From positions 14,306 to 78,305 of the forward strand of contig CALDLA010000067.1 in assembly GCA_937898415.1 (NCBI GenBank): a stretch of DNA of 64,000 nucleotides, in the 5' to 3' direction. This document shows, piece after piece, positions 25,311-35,561 of the stretch (positions are counted from its first letter, which is position 1; every line of letters begins with the position of its first letter). The notes under the pieces were generated by a model. That model saw only the letters and a list, made by a program, of their open reading frames with translations. It did not search any database and was not told where the DNA came from. The stretch is from an uncultured Prevotellaceae bacterium. Its GTDB lineage: Bacteria; Bacteroidota; Bacteroidia; Bacteroidales; Bacteroidaceae. The position numbers and the translations under genes are program-made.

Positions 25311-27230
25311 TTAATAAAGAACTTTATATGTATACTCTGCAGCGGGAGTTTTTTCATCCCATCCTGGGTTCTGCTGCATCGCACCATTCATCAGAGTCAT
25401 CTGAGCCTGAGGTTTAGGCAAGAAACCGTTGGTGTCTGCATAACGCTTCTTCCAAGAACAGGTCATGTGTTCCATAATCCTGCTGTTCTTCTTGCCAAGG
25501 CATGTGATTTGTTGACCCTTCTGAGCCTCGAGAGCCTTGGCAGCGTATGAACCTTCGCCTGAGTCAATACCAGACCAACGACGCATATCGTTGAAACGAA
25601 GTCCCTCCAATGCGAACTCCCAGCGGCGCTCATTCTGAACGTTCTCTAAAGAGTAACCTGTCGTAGGTACACCAGCACGACGCTGAACCATATTCATATA
25701 AGATGCATCACCCGTGAGCTCGGTCAGCATCAGCAGCACGTCGGCATAACGCATCAGGTAGTAATCCTCGAAGTGGTCACCCTGCTGCTTGTTGTCAAGC
25801 GAGCTGGAGGTATAACCCGGGCACTTTGACCACCAAGAGTCGTTATCAGCCGCGCAAGCGTCAAGGTTTACGTCTGCGTACTTCTTGACTGCATAGCCAG
25901 ACTCCTCGCAGTCGTCCTTTTCGTAGGTATAAGATTCGAGCTCATTATCGAGGTCGATCAAAGTACCAAGCTTACGGATGTCAGTATAGTTACCCTTCTG
26001 CTCAGCAGCAGTCCAATCGTTCCAGATATTGCATGAAGGAGTACCCTGACCCCAACCCTGGTTGAACGGATAAGTCTTGTCGCGCTTACCATTATCATTG
26101 GTTGCACCGTTACGAAGGCCCCAGAAACAAGAGAGGTAGTTTGAATACATACGGGGGTTGTTGTAGGTACCACCGATGGCCCACTTAGAGGCGTTCAAGA
26201 ACTGAATCTGGAAGATTTCCTCAGTGTTACCATTACCCATACCTGGCTGGTCGAAGCAGTGCTCACGCTTCATATCTGCGATGAACGTATAAGCATGACC
26301 TTTACCGTCGTGAGCCTCATCCCAAAGCAGGCTGTTAGAATACTGCCAGAGTGAACGGAAGTCCGGGCAGAGCATGTAACGGCCACTGGAAACGATATCT
26401 TTCAGATAGCTGACGACATCTGCCTGAGAAACAGAAGCTTTTTCGCAGCCCTCCTGGTTGATAGGCTCACCATTGCGGTCTTTGAGCTCGATAGCCGGAG
26501 CTGAACCATTGGCAAGTTCACCAGCCTTCTTGTAGAAGCCAGCCCAGAACATGTAAGCGCGGGCAATGAATGCCTCGGCAGCATATTTGTTGGCATGACC
26601 GTCACCAAAGCCTGCAGTTGTGCCCATGAGGTTCATACCAGAAACAAAGTCAGCGATAATCTGAGGATAGATAACTTCCTCAGCACTAACCTGCTGCTGC
26701 ATCTCGTCAGTAATAACGGTAGAGATGATCAGAGGTACATCACCATACATCTGGGTCAGCAAGAGGGTATAGAAACCGCGCATGAAGTAGCCCTCACCGA
26801 GCAACTGATTGCGCTGAGCGGTATTGTTTGTCCAATTGACATTATCAATGGTCTCAATCTGGTTGTTGGCACGTGAAATACCACCATAGAGAAGGATGAA
26901 ATCCTGCTCGTACTGATTCGAACTTGCCGTTGTGAAATGATGCAGCGACTTAGCCACATTATCCTGCAAACCGCCACTTCCGTAACAGTCGTCCGACATG
27001 AGTGACCACCAGTAGAACGGATTATTCAATAAACCACTTTGATCTCCGCCACCCAACGTATTCATGATACTATAGGTAGCAGCATTCAATGCCTCAACGT
27101 CTGCAGGTTTACCTGGGAATGTAGCAGCTGTCAACTCCGTCACACGCGGATCAGTGTCCAGCATATCGTTACAAGATGTAAACAAGGCTGCTGACGAAAC
27201 AACTAATGCTGATAAAATATATTTCTTCAT
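25311..27230 (-). CDS. SusD/RagB-family glycan-binding lipoprotein
   Basis: A 639-residue lipoprotein (FTSCND, Cys20) with the SusD layout: an N-terminal MLDTDP segment, helical TPR-like region (LLGEGYFMRGFYTLLLTQMY, DVPLI), a mid section with FIARAYMFW, and the C-terminal motifs DYYLMRYADVLLMLTE and ERRWEFALEGLRFNDMRRW. The protein caps the SusC barrel and binds oligosaccharide at the cell surface. It is 14 bp from susC. Confidence 0.97.
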   Translation of the reverse strand: MKKYILSALVVSSAALFTSCNDMLDTDPRVTELTAATFPGKPADVEALNAATYSIMNTLGGGDQSGLLNNPFYWWSLMSDDCYGSGGLQDNVAKSLHHFTTASSNQYEQDFILLYGGISRANNQIETIDNVNWTNNTAQRNQLLGEGYFMRGFYTLLLTQMYGDVPLIISTVITDEMQQQVSAEEVIYPQIIADFVSGMNLMGTTAGFGDGHANKYAAEAFIARAYMFWAGFYKKAGELANGSAPAIELKDRNGEPINQEGCEKASVSQADVVSYLKDIVSSGRYMLCPDFRSLWQYSNSLLWDEAHDGKGHAYTFIADMKREHCFDQPGMGNGNTEEIFQIQFLNASKWAIGGTYNNPRMYSNYLSCFWGLRNGATNDNGKRDKTYPFNQGWGQGTPSCNIWNDWTAAEQKGNYTDIRKLGTLIDLDNELESYTYEKDDCEESGYAVKKYADVNLDACAADNDSWWSKCPGYTSSSLDNKQQGDHFEDYYLMRYADVLLMLTELTGDASYMNMVQRRAGVPTTGYSLENVQNERRWEFALEGLRFNDMRRWSGIDSGEGSYAAKALEAQKGQQITCLGKKNSRIMEHMTCSWKKRYADTNGFLPKPQAQMTLMNGAMQQNPGWDEKTPAAEYTYKVLY

Positions 27231-27244
27231 AACTTATTGTCGAA

Positions 27245-30200
27245 TTAGAATTTAATACTTGCACCAATCAAATATGTACGAGACGGCGGGTAAAGACCCA
27301 GGTCAATACCTGAAGCCCAGCCTTCACCACCAGCAGCATTACCTACCTCAGGATCGAGGCCTGTGTAACCGGTGAAGGTGTAGAGGTTCTGAGCCTGAAC
27401 ATAGAAGCGGAGCTGCTGGAACGGGCAAGCCTTCCAAAGATGCTTGAAGTCGTAACCAAGTGTGATGGTCTTGATCTTAAAGTAATCGGCATCCTCCATA
27501 TAACGGGTTGATACCCAGTTGGTGTTCTCACTACCTGTACTTGTAATACGTGGCTGGTCGTTAGAGGTACCCTCACCAATCCAACGATTCAGAATCGTTG
27601 TATCGTAGTTCTGGTAAGGAGCATCACTGAATGAACGGTAAGAACGCATAACCTGCATACCGAATGCACCAGCACCGTTTACAGCAAAGTCGAAGCCCTT
27701 GTAGTTCAGACCAAGGTTGATACCCAGCATCACGTCGGGGTTAGGATTACCAATCTCATGACGGTCGCAAGTTTTACCTTCTGCATAGGTAATCACACCA
27801 TCGCCATTCCAGTCATCCCAGATGCAGTCACCAGGCTGTGCGCCGTCAAGAACGGCCTTACCTGCCTTACGTGCATCATCAATCTGCTGCTGGTTCTGCC
27901 AGATACCGCTGTAGGACATACCGTAGAAGTAACCGATGGGCTTGCCTTCCTCAGCACGGTAGACATACTCTGTACCCTGTGAGAGGACGCCGCTCGGACC
28001 ATTAATATAGTGGTTGTCGTTAGCAATACGGGTTACCTCGTTCTTGTTGGTAGTAAGGTTCACGCTGGCATTGTAGCTGAAGTCCTTACCGATTCTGTCG
28101 TTCCAGGAGAGGGCAATCTCAATACCGGTATTCTCAACGTCACCACCATTGATGGCAGCAGGGTTGGTACCATAGATGGCAAGCAGGTTACCTCCGATAA
28201 GCCAGTCCTTAGTAGTCTTCTTATACCAGTCGAACGTCAGACCCAGACGGTTGTTGAGGAAACGAGCATCAAAACCTAAGTCAAGCTGTTCAGAGGTTTC
28301 CCATGTCAGGTCAGGATTCGGTACGATGTTTGCGTAAGCACCGGTATGTGGAGTTCCGGCAACAGAAGTTGGCATGTCAGAAGCGAACTTATAACCACTG
28401 TCACCAGCTTCGCCCGACAGAGCGATGGTAGCCAGATACTGATACTTAGAGATATCCTTGTTACCGTTCTGACCCCAGCTTGCGCGAATCTTCAAGAAGT
28501 CCATCCAGCTCTTGGTGCTCTCCATGAATTTCTCATTAGAGATTACCCAACCAGCAGACACAGAGGGGAATACGCCCCAACGCTTACCGTCGGTAAAGAT
28601 ACTTGAACCATCATAACGTAAGGTTGCGGTAGCCATGTAGGTCTCATTCCAGTCCCAAGTCACACGTCCGAACCAAGAAGCGAGATACTCTTCATCATTG
28701 GGCTTACCCGTCAAAGTGGCATCGGTAGCATTTGCAAGCTTGATGTTTGACAGCCATGCAGAATCCCAACCCTTCAGTGTTGCGAGCTGCTCGCCATAAT
28801 TAACTTTGTTAGAACCACCGATGTTAAAGCTCCAAGCGGTGCTCTGATAGGTCTGACCAACCATGGCACTGATCTTATGACCAGAAATAATAGGAAGATC
28901 GTATGTCAAGGTGTTCTCAACAGACCAGTTAGTACTCAGCCAAGAACTCTGGTTAACACTATAGACAATGGATGTAGCATTTCCATAACCAGAAGAGCGT
29001 GGCTCATTGTAGTTGCGATAAGCACCTGAACCCCAGCTGTAGTTGAACTGAGAACGCCATCTCAGACCCTTGATGGGCTGAATAACGGCGAAAGCAGTAG
29101 CGTTGGCATTGATGTTGCGGCTCTCTGCCATAGAGTTGAAACCACCATGAGTGAGGTTCTCCCATGGGTTGCTGAACAAAGAAGAGTTCCAACCCTTACC
29201 ATACTTAACATTACCATCAAAATCCTGATAATAATAGATGTCGCCATTGTAAGCGTACTGTGGCATAAGCGGAGAGGTCTGGAGCAAGCTGTGGATGTAG
29301 CTCCAATACATACCATCCTCAGCCAAGTCGTGGCTCTTGTTGTAGCTAATAGAGATGTTCTCACCGATGGTGATGGCATCGAAGTCCTTAGCCTTCAACA
29401 GTACGTGGTCGCTGTTGACACGGATGGTGTGGCGCTTGTAGTAAGAAGCCTCGTCAGCACCCATGATACCTTCGTTACCGGTATAGGTATATGACATGGC
29501 AAACTTAGACATGTCAGTACCACCAGTCAGGGTCACAGAATGGTTCTGCTGCACAGCATTCTTGTTATCGAATGCACCCCACCAGTCAGTGCCTGACCAA
29601 CCGCTATTAACCTTGGTAAGAATGTCTTGTGGAACAAAGCCTGACCAATCCATCTTCTGACCAGAAGTGTTAAAAGTATACTCATCAAGGATGGTCATGA
29701 ACTGCGAAGCATCGAGCAGCTGTGGGCGCTTGTAGGCGTTAGACCAACCCATAGCACCATTATAGCTCAACTCAATCTTACCAGCCTTACCCTGCTTGGT
29801 AGTAACGAGAATAACGCCGTTGGCAGCACGGGCACCATAGATGGCTGCCGATGCAGCATCCTTCAGCACGTCAATAGTCTCGATATCAGCGGGGTTGATG
29901 TCATCAAGGCTACCGCCAGCGACACCATCGATAACGTAAAGGGGAGAAGAGTTACCTGTGGTACCGATACCACGGATGTAAACCTTATAACCCTTACCAG
30001 GCTGAGTAGACGACTGGGTAATCTGCACACCAGGCGTACTTGACTGCATGGCTTCGAGGGCACTGGTAGTGTTCAGTTTGGCAATCTCATCACCCTTTAC
30101 CTGAACAGTAGCACCAGTCACCAACTTCTTCTTCTGGACACCGTAACCAATAACCACCACTTCATCCAGTGCAGCATTGTCTTCCACCAGAGTTACATTG

Positions 30201-30514
30201 AAATTTGACTGATTGCCGATCGTAATCTCCTGTGTTGTGTAGCCGATGTAACTGATGACCAGCTTGGCACCTGGCTTCACGTTAAGTGTAAAATTACCGT
30301 TGAGGTCGGTCACCACACCATTCGAGGTGCCCTTTTCAACGACACTCGCACCAATTACGGGACCCTGAGAGTCAGAAACGGTACCCGTAACCTTCTTCGT
30401 TGACTGCTGGACTGCTTGTACCGAACTTTCGGCATTAGCAGCCAGTGGTGAGTACATTCCTAAAATGGAACATGCACCCATCAACAGCGCTGTTTTTCTG
30501 ATTTTTCGATTCAT
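27245..30514 (-). CDS. SusC/RagA-family TonB-linked transporter
   Basis: A 1089-residue outer-membrane transporter. After a signal peptide (cleavage near ANAESS) come the carboxypeptidase-regulatory domain (about 42-115: VTGTVSDSQGPVIGASV, VTDLNGNF), the TonB-box-like LDEVVVIGYG, the plug (YVIDGVAGGSLDDINP, DVLKDAASAAIYGARAANG) and a 22-strand-type barrel ending PPSRTYLIGASIKF. It imports oligosaccharides together with SusD. It sits between the GH3 and susD genes on the same strand, with a 167-bp leader containing two hairpins. Confidence 0.98.
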   Translation of the reverse strand: MNRKIRKTALLMGACSILGMYSPLAANAESSVQAVQQSTKKVTGTVSDSQGPVIGASVVEKGTSNGVVTDLNGNFTLNVKPGAKLVISYIGYTTQEITIGNQSNFNVTLVEDNAALDEVVVIGYGVQKKKLVTGATVQVKGDEIAKLNTTSALEAMQSSTPGVQITQSSTQPGKGYKVYIRGIGTTGNSSPLYVIDGVAGGSLDDINPADIETIDVLKDAASAAIYGARAANGVILVTTKQGKAGKIELSYNGAMGWSNAYKRPQLLDASQFMTILDEYTFNTSGQKMDWSGFVPQDILTKVNSGWSGTDWWGAFDNKNAVQQNHSVTLTGGTDMSKFAMSYTYTGNEGIMGADEASYYKRHTIRVNSDHVLLKAKDFDAITIGENISISYNKSHDLAEDGMYWSYIHSLLQTSPLMPQYAYNGDIYYYQDFDGNVKYGKGWNSSLFSNPWENLTHGGFNSMAESRNINANATAFAVIQPIKGLRWRSQFNYSWGSGAYRNYNEPRSSGYGNATSIVYSVNQSSWLSTNWSVENTLTYDLPIISGHKISAMVGQTYQSTAWSFNIGGSNKVNYGEQLATLKGWDSAWLSNIKLANATDATLTGKPNDEEYLASWFGRVTWDWNETYMATATLRYDGSSIFTDGKRWGVFPSVSAGWVISNEKFMESTKSWMDFLKIRASWGQNGNKDISKYQYLATIALSGEAGDSGYKFASDMPTSVAGTPHTGAYANIVPNPDLTWETSEQLDLGFDARFLNNRLGLTFDWYKKTTKDWLIGGNLLAIYGTNPAAINGGDVENTGIEIALSWNDRIGKDFSYNASVNLTTNKNEVTRIANDNHYINGPSGVLSQGTEYVYRAEEGKPIGYFYGMSYSGIWQNQQQIDDARKAGKAVLDGAQPGDCIWDDWNGDGVITYAEGKTCDRHEIGNPNPDVMLGINLGLNYKGFDFAVNGAGAFGMQVMRSYRSFSDAPYQNYDTTILNRWIGEGTSNDQPRITSTGSENTNWVSTRYMEDADYFKIKTITLGYDFKHLWKACPFQQLRFYVQAQNLYTFTGYTGLDPEVGNAAGGEGWASGIDLGLYPPSRTYLIGASIKF

Positions 30515-30570
30515 ACTTAAGTATTTTCTATAGATTAATTAGTTTGTAATAAATACAAATAGGTTTTAGC

Positions 30571-30614
30571 GGAAGCAATCGCTTCCAGATTGCCTTCAAG
30601 CCCGCTTGGCGGGC
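30571..30614 (-). other. Two adjacent hairpins in the susC leader
   Basis: GGAAGC-aatc-GCTTCC (30571-30586) and GCCCGC-ttg-GCGGGC (30600-30614) form compact stems in the GH3-susC intergenic region. No T-run follows, so simple termination is unlikely; RNA processing or differential expression is possible. Confidence 0.5.
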
Positions 30615-30681
30615 ATTCAGCTGGGTGTTAAGAGGAGTCGTTTGGATTCATTGATTTTGGTTTTTTGTTAATATTAAATAA

Positions 30682-33264
30682 TTAAATATGTATAGTCTCA
30701 ACGGATTGTAGGTCACTCGACTTAGAACTGGTACCAATAAGGATCTCATATTTCCCAGATTTCGTTCGCATCGTGTTGGTCTCCGGGTCAAAGAACTCGA
30801 AAGACTTCGGCGTCAGTTCTAGCTTAACAGTCTTCGTCTGACCTGCCTTGACATCAACACGCTGGAAGCCGCGGAGCGACTTCAGCGGTCCTTCCTTATC
30901 CTGTAAGTTACGGATATAGAGCTGAACAATCTCCGTACCGTCGCGCTTTCCCGTGTTCGACACATCCACGGTCAGCGTGCCATTGCCGCCATTCCTCATT
31001 TCTAATTTCTCATTTCTAATTTCGAATGAAGTGTAGCTGAGTCCATAGCCAAAGGGATAGAGAGCATCCTCAAAGTAGCGGTAGGTGCGACCCTTCATCG
31101 AATAGTCCTCGTAGTCAGGCAGTTGACTGCTGGACTTATAGAACGTGATAGGCAGCTTTCCTGCCGGGTTATAGTCGCCAAAGAGCACGTCAGCCACAGC
31201 CGTACCGCCCTCCTGACCGGGGTACCAAGCCTGAACGATGGCATCACAGGTCTCAGTCTCAGGCTGCAGAGCGATGGCCGAACCGGAGCAGTTGACGAAG
31301 ATAACGGTCTTGCCTGCCTCCTTCAAGGCCTTGAGGAAATTGCGCTGGACGGCGGGTAACTCGATGTTGGTGCGGTCGCCACCCTTGAAGCCTTCAATCT
31401 CCACCGGCATTTCCTCACCTTCGAGGGCTGAGGAGATGCCACCGACGAAGATGACCTTGTCGATATCCTTCAACTGACTGATAACAGCCTGATAGTCAAT
31501 GGGGAGTTCCTTGGCTACGTTAATCTTCAGGTTGGCATTGTAGGTAGGAATATGGGCGAAGCGCACCTCTATCTGGTAGCTCTTGCCCTTCTCAGCCTGA
31601 ATGGGAACGCGATTAGGAGTGGTGCGCCAGATGTGGTGTCTGAACTTCTGAACGCCGTCGATATAGAGTTCGAAATGTCCGCAACCTTCTACATTGACGA
31701 CGTATTCACCCGATTCTTTCGGGGTGAACGTGGTCTCATACTTGGCAGAAAAACCTTCCAGATTAACACCGGGAGCAAAGTTGTGCATGCCAGCTGTGGT
31801 CACTGCCACAGGATTGAGATAGCGCTGGACAGTCACAGCTTTGCCCTCCATGCCGGTGTTATTCCAGAACGTGCCTTTCAGGCCCTTGCGGCCATCGGCA
31901 CTACACTGTGTGCTTAACAGGCACTCCATCACCTTATCATAAGTAAGGTCACAGCCCTTATGGTAGTAGATTTTCTTTTGCTTGGCCTTGATACCGTCCA
32001 AAATGGTGACGGTGCTGTTGGGCATACCGTTATAGTTACCCCACATCAGCGGTGCATCATCGGCATTGGGGCCGATGACGGCAATACGTTCCTTATTCTT
32101 CTGCAGTGGCAGCACGTCGTTCTTGTTCTGTAACAGGACAATGGTCTGACGAGCCATATCGAGTGCTATCTGGCGATGCTCCTTGCTGCTCATAGCCGAA
32201 TAAGGTATCTTCGACCATTCCACGAGCGAGGGGTCGTCCATCTCGCCCAAATCAAAACGGCCTTCCAACAGGCGGATGACGTGCTTGTCGACCTCGGCTT
32301 CTGTCATCAGTCCACGACGGACGGCCTCGGGAATGCTGCGGTAGGCATAGCCATAACCGCACTCCACGTCAGTACCGGCAATGGTAGCCTTGGCAGAAGC
32401 GTGGACGGCATCGGAGGAAGACTTATGCGATTCATAGAAATCGCTGACGGCACCACAGTCGCTGACGACCAGGTACTGGAAGCCCCACTCATCACGCAGA
32501 ATTTGCTGCAACAGTCGCTGACTGCCACAGCAGGGATCATCGTCCAGGCGCTGGTAGGCGCACATCACCTCACGGACCTTGGCATCCTGTACCAGTGTCT
32601 TGAAGGCCGGCATATAGGTTTCCCAGAAGTCGCGGGGCGAAACGTCGGTCAGATTGGCCGAGTGGCGGGTGTACTCAGGACCACTATGAACGGCATAGTG
32701 CTTGGCACAGGCCCAAAGCTTGCGGTACTTGGCATCCTCGGGGCCCTGAAGTCCACGAACCACTTGAACGCCCATGACACTGGTCAGGTAGGGGTCTTCA
32801 CCGTAGGTCTCCTGTCCCCTGCCCCATCGCGGATCACGGAAAATGTTCACATTCGGCGTCCAAACGGAGAGGCTGTGGAACTTCTCGTCCTCACCACCAT
32901 TCAGCATACGATGGTTGTACTGCGCACGGAACTCCGTACTGGCAGCATCAAACACCTTATATAATAATGACGGGTTGAAGGACGAAGCCATGGCCACCGG
33001 CTCGGGGAAAACCGTCACGTTGCCCATGTTGGCAGCACCATGCAGCGCCTCACTCCACCAGAAAAACTTCTTGATTCCCAAACGGGGTATGGCAGGACTC
33101 TCGTCAAGCATCAGCTTGGCTTTCTCTTCCAATGTCAGACGTGAACAAAGGTCAACTGCCCGTTCCCGGGCTGGAAGGTCAGGGTTCTGGTATGGATAGG
33201 TTTGTGCTTCGAGTGCAAGGCTGGCTGTTAGAGCCCACACCGTCAGTAATACATACAGTTTCAT
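30682..33264 (-). CDS. GH3 beta-glycosidase with PA14 insertion (beta-glucosidase/xylosidase)
   Basis: An 860-residue exported GH3 enzyme. The nucleophile is Asp269 in LVVSDCGAV; substrate-binding motifs include RDPRWGRGQETYGEDPYL and KHYAVHSGPE. A PA14-like domain (about 455-590) interrupts the second catalytic domain, and a fibronectin-III-like domain ends the protein. PA14-containing GH3 enzymes act on short beta-gluco- or xylo-oligosaccharides. The ATG at 33264 opens the signal peptide. The gene precedes susC and is divergent from the GH43 genes. Around 30991-31027 a short tandem repeat encodes FEIRNEKLEMRN. Confidence 0.93.
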   Translation of the reverse strand: MKLYVLLTVWALTASLALEAQTYPYQNPDLPARERAVDLCSRLTLEEKAKLMLDESPAIPRLGIKKFFWWSEALHGAANMGNVTVFPEPVAMASSFNPSLLYKVFDAASTEFRAQYNHRMLNGGEDEKFHSLSVWTPNVNIFRDPRWGRGQETYGEDPYLTSVMGVQVVRGLQGPEDAKYRKLWACAKHYAVHSGPEYTRHSANLTDVSPRDFWETYMPAFKTLVQDAKVREVMCAYQRLDDDPCCGSQRLLQQILRDEWGFQYLVVSDCGAVSDFYESHKSSSDAVHASAKATIAGTDVECGYGYAYRSIPEAVRRGLMTEAEVDKHVIRLLEGRFDLGEMDDPSLVEWSKIPYSAMSSKEHRQIALDMARQTIVLLQNKNDVLPLQKNKERIAVIGPNADDAPLMWGNYNGMPNSTVTILDGIKAKQKKIYYHKGCDLTYDKVMECLLSTQCSADGRKGLKGTFWNNTGMEGKAVTVQRYLNPVAVTTAGMHNFAPGVNLEGFSAKYETTFTPKESGEYVVNVEGCGHFELYIDGVQKFRHHIWRTTPNRVPIQAEKGKSYQIEVRFAHIPTYNANLKINVAKELPIDYQAVISQLKDIDKVIFVGGISSALEGEEMPVEIEGFKGGDRTNIELPAVQRNFLKALKEAGKTVIFVNCSGSAIALQPETETCDAIVQAWYPGQEGGTAVADVLFGDYNPAGKLPITFYKSSSQLPDYEDYSMKGRTYRYFEDALYPFGYGLSYTSFEIRNEKLEMRNGGNGTLTVDVSNTGKRDGTEIVQLYIRNLQDKEGPLKSLRGFQRVDVKAGQTKTVKLELTPKSFEFFDPETNTMRTKSGKYEILIGTSSKSSDLQSVETIHI
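30991..31027. repeat. Degenerate TCATTTCTAATT-type tandem repeat within GH3 gene
   Basis: TTTCTAA/TTTCTCA units of about 7 nt are repeated in frame and encode IRNEKLEMRN just before the fibronectin-like domain. Confidence 0.7.
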
Positions 33265-33296
33265 ATAAGTTTGGTTAACCAATATTAATTTTGTGG

Positions 33297-33304
33297 CAAA
33301 GTTA
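33297..33304 (-). promoter_or_regulatory. -7 promoter element of the GH3-susCD operon
   Basis: TAACTTTG on the minus strand, 33 bp upstream of the GH3 start, in the 186-bp divergent region. Confidence 0.6.
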
Positions 33305-33389
33305 CTGTTTTAGCGGCAAAAACACTTGTCCGAATGTTTCAGAATCTTTCATCTTCGTAACAAATACGAAATATTGTGAACCAAAATCC

Positions 33390-33419
33390 TTGTTTTTCAG
33401 AATAAAACCACTATCTTTG
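33390..33419 (+). promoter_or_regulatory. Promoter of the GH43-GH43-GH9 operon
   Basis: -33 TTG at 33390-33392, 19 bp spacer, -7 TATCTTTG at 33412-33419, 31 bp before the start codon. It faces the GH3 promoter, so one activator could serve both. Confidence 0.7.
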
Positions 33420-33450
33420 CAAAAAATAATAATTTACCAATAGCAAGTTT

Positions 33451-35559
33451 ATGAAACAACCCTTAACCCTCTTATTGCTTGCCCTACCCATGATGGCGGC
33501 GGCACAAAACCCGGTCATCCGTGACCAGTTCTCGGCTGACCCTACTGCGCGCGTATTTAATAATAAGGTGTACCTCTATCCGTCGCATGACATCTTCCCG
33601 CCCGAAGGTGCGAGGAAGGACTGGTTCTGCATGGAAGACTACCACGTCTTTTCGTCAGAGAATCTTACCGACTGGACCGACCACGGTATGATTGTCACCC
33701 AGAACAAAGTGCCCTGGGTGAGAAAGGATTCCTACTCGATGTGGGCACCTGACTGCGTCGAGCGGAACGGAAAGTACTATTTCTATTTCCCGTCTGCCCC
33801 CGCTGAAGGCAGAGGTGGCTTCGCTGTCGGTGTGGCCATCGCCGACAACCCGGAAGGACCGTTCATTCCTGAGCCGGAGCCCATCAAGGGCATCAACGGC
33901 ATTGACCCCTGCGTACTCCAGGCCTCCGACGGCAATGCCTACATCTTCTGGGGCAACGGTCGCTGCGCCAAGCTCAAGCCTAATATGAAGGAACTGGCTG
34001 ACGATACCCCAAAGGAAAAGGTCAAGTTTGGCGAGCGCGAGTTTGAGATGCTCGGTGTCAACTGCCTGAAAGACCTGCCCAACCGTCAGGCAGAAGGCCC
34101 GTTCGCTTTCGAATATAACGGCAACTACTACCTGACATATCCCTACGTGAGGGAAAATACTGAGGTCATCGGCTACGCCATGAGTAAGAACCCGATGGGG
34201 CCCTACGAATACAAGGGTATCATCATGGCCGAGCACCCCAACGGCTGCTGGACCAACCACCACAGCATCGTGAACTACAAGGGACAGTGGTATTTCTTCT
34301 ACCACACCAACTTCTTCTCGCCGAAGGACGACAAGCGCCGCTCGGTCTGCATCGAGAAGCTGACGTTCAATGCTGACGGTACGATCCAGGAAATCAAGGA
34401 ATCCATGCGCGGCGTGGGTATCAATCAGGCCACGGAGAAGATTCAGATTGACCGCTACAGCTCTGCCAGTACTGATGCCACGACCGAATATGTGGACACC
34501 GCCAACTGCATGAAGGGCGGTTGTGTAACCCTGCCAAAGAAGGGCAGCTGGTCACTTTATAAGGACATTGACTTCAGTTGTCTCACCGACGGCTATATCA
34601 TTCTCAGCGCCAAGGCTTCTGACGATGCCGAGTTCTGTATCCGTGAGAAGAGTGCCACCGGCAAGGTACTGGCCCGCTTTAAGATGACGGTGAGACCGCC
34701 CGAGCAGCCCGCCGGCGCTGCCGCCAATCCGATGATGAGCCGTTTCCGCCGCGACCTGCGTAACCAATGGCTGACGCAGACAGCTGCCTTGGAGTACACC
34801 CCGAAGGGTGTCACCGACCTCGTCATCACCAACGAGGGGAACGGTACCGTCTCGGTGGACTGGGTACAGTTCAAGAACCGTCCCAAGTACTTCTCGGCCG
34901 TCACCACGCCGTCGGCACAGCCCGACAATGAGGGATTCATCCACCGCTGGCTGCTCTTAGAGCCTATTGACAAGCCCAACAGCGGTAATACCGTCTTTAC
35001 CGACAGCTACCTCCGCGAACACTTCAACCGCGAATACTTCAAGGGCCAGCAGACCATCGTGCCGAAGAACGGCCAGAAGGTCAAGGCCGTGTTCAAGCAG
35101 GAACAGGCTCCAGCAGGCTTTGGCCGTGGAGCACAGCAGATGCCTGAAGGGCCTCAGGTGAAGACCGTCACCCAGAACCTCACGTGGCATGCCCTCGATA
35201 GCGAGAACTATAATGTCAAACTGTTCCGCTTCGCCGAGAAGTGGGGTGAGAAGGTCTACGGCGTCCTCTTCTGGGCCGTCACCATCATCGACTGTGACGA
35301 GGACATCGAGAATGTCCGTCTGGCCGTCGGTTCCAACTCCGCCTCTATGTGGTGGCTCAACGGCGAGGAAGTCCTGCTGCTCAGCGGTGACCGCCGTATG
35401 GTGAAGGACGACGCCATGTCGAACCGTATCACCCTGAAGAAGGGCCGCAACATCCTGCGCGGTGCCATCATCAACGGCCCCGGCATGAGCGACTTCTGCG
35501 TCCGCTTCCTCGATGAGAAAGGTAACCCTGTCAAGAACTATTCAATCAAAGCACAATAA
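33451..35559 (+). CDS. GH43 glycosidase with CBM6-like domain and extra C-terminal domain
   Basis: A 702-residue exported protein. GH43 domain about 20-330 with the three catalytic acids Asp30 (SADPTA), Asp152 (GIDPCV) and Glu215 (QAEGPFAF). A CBM6-like beta-sandwich follows (about 340-475), ending DLVITNEGNGTVSVDWVQF. The last 200 residues form an additional beta-rich domain (MWWLNGEEVLLLSGDRRMV) that I do not recognise with certainty. GH43-CBM6 proteins usually act on arabinoxylan or xylo-oligosaccharides. First gene of the plus-strand arm of the locus, 2 bp before the next GH43 gene. Confidence 0.9.
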   Translation: MKQPLTLLLLALPMMAAAQNPVIRDQFSADPTARVFNNKVYLYPSHDIFPPEGARKDWFCMEDYHVFSSENLTDWTDHGMIVTQNKVPWVRKDSYSMWAPDCVERNGKYYFYFPSAPAEGRGGFAVGVAIADNPEGPFIPEPEPIKGINGIDPCVLQASDGNAYIFWGNGRCAKLKPNMKELADDTPKEKVKFGEREFEMLGVNCLKDLPNRQAEGPFAFEYNGNYYLTYPYVRENTEVIGYAMSKNPMGPYEYKGIIMAEHPNGCWTNHHSIVNYKGQWYFFYHTNFFSPKDDKRRSVCIEKLTFNADGTIQEIKESMRGVGINQATEKIQIDRYSSASTDATTEYVDTANCMKGGCVTLPKKGSWSLYKDIDFSCLTDGYIILSAKASDDAEFCIREKSATGKVLARFKMTVRPPEQPAGAAANPMMSRFRRDLRNQWLTQTAALEYTPKGVTDLVITNEGNGTVSVDWVQFKNRPKYFSAVTTPSAQPDNEGFIHRWLLLEPIDKPNSGNTVFTDSYLREHFNREYFKGQQTIVPKNGQKVKAVFKQEQAPAGFGRGAQQMPEGPQVKTVTQNLTWHALDSENYNVKLFRFAEKWGEKVYGVLFWAVTIIDCDEDIENVRLAVGSNSASMWWLNGEEVLLLSGDRRMVKDDAMSNRITLKKGRNILRGAIINGPGMSDFCVRFLDEKGNPVKNYSIKAQ

Positions 35560-35561
35560 TT

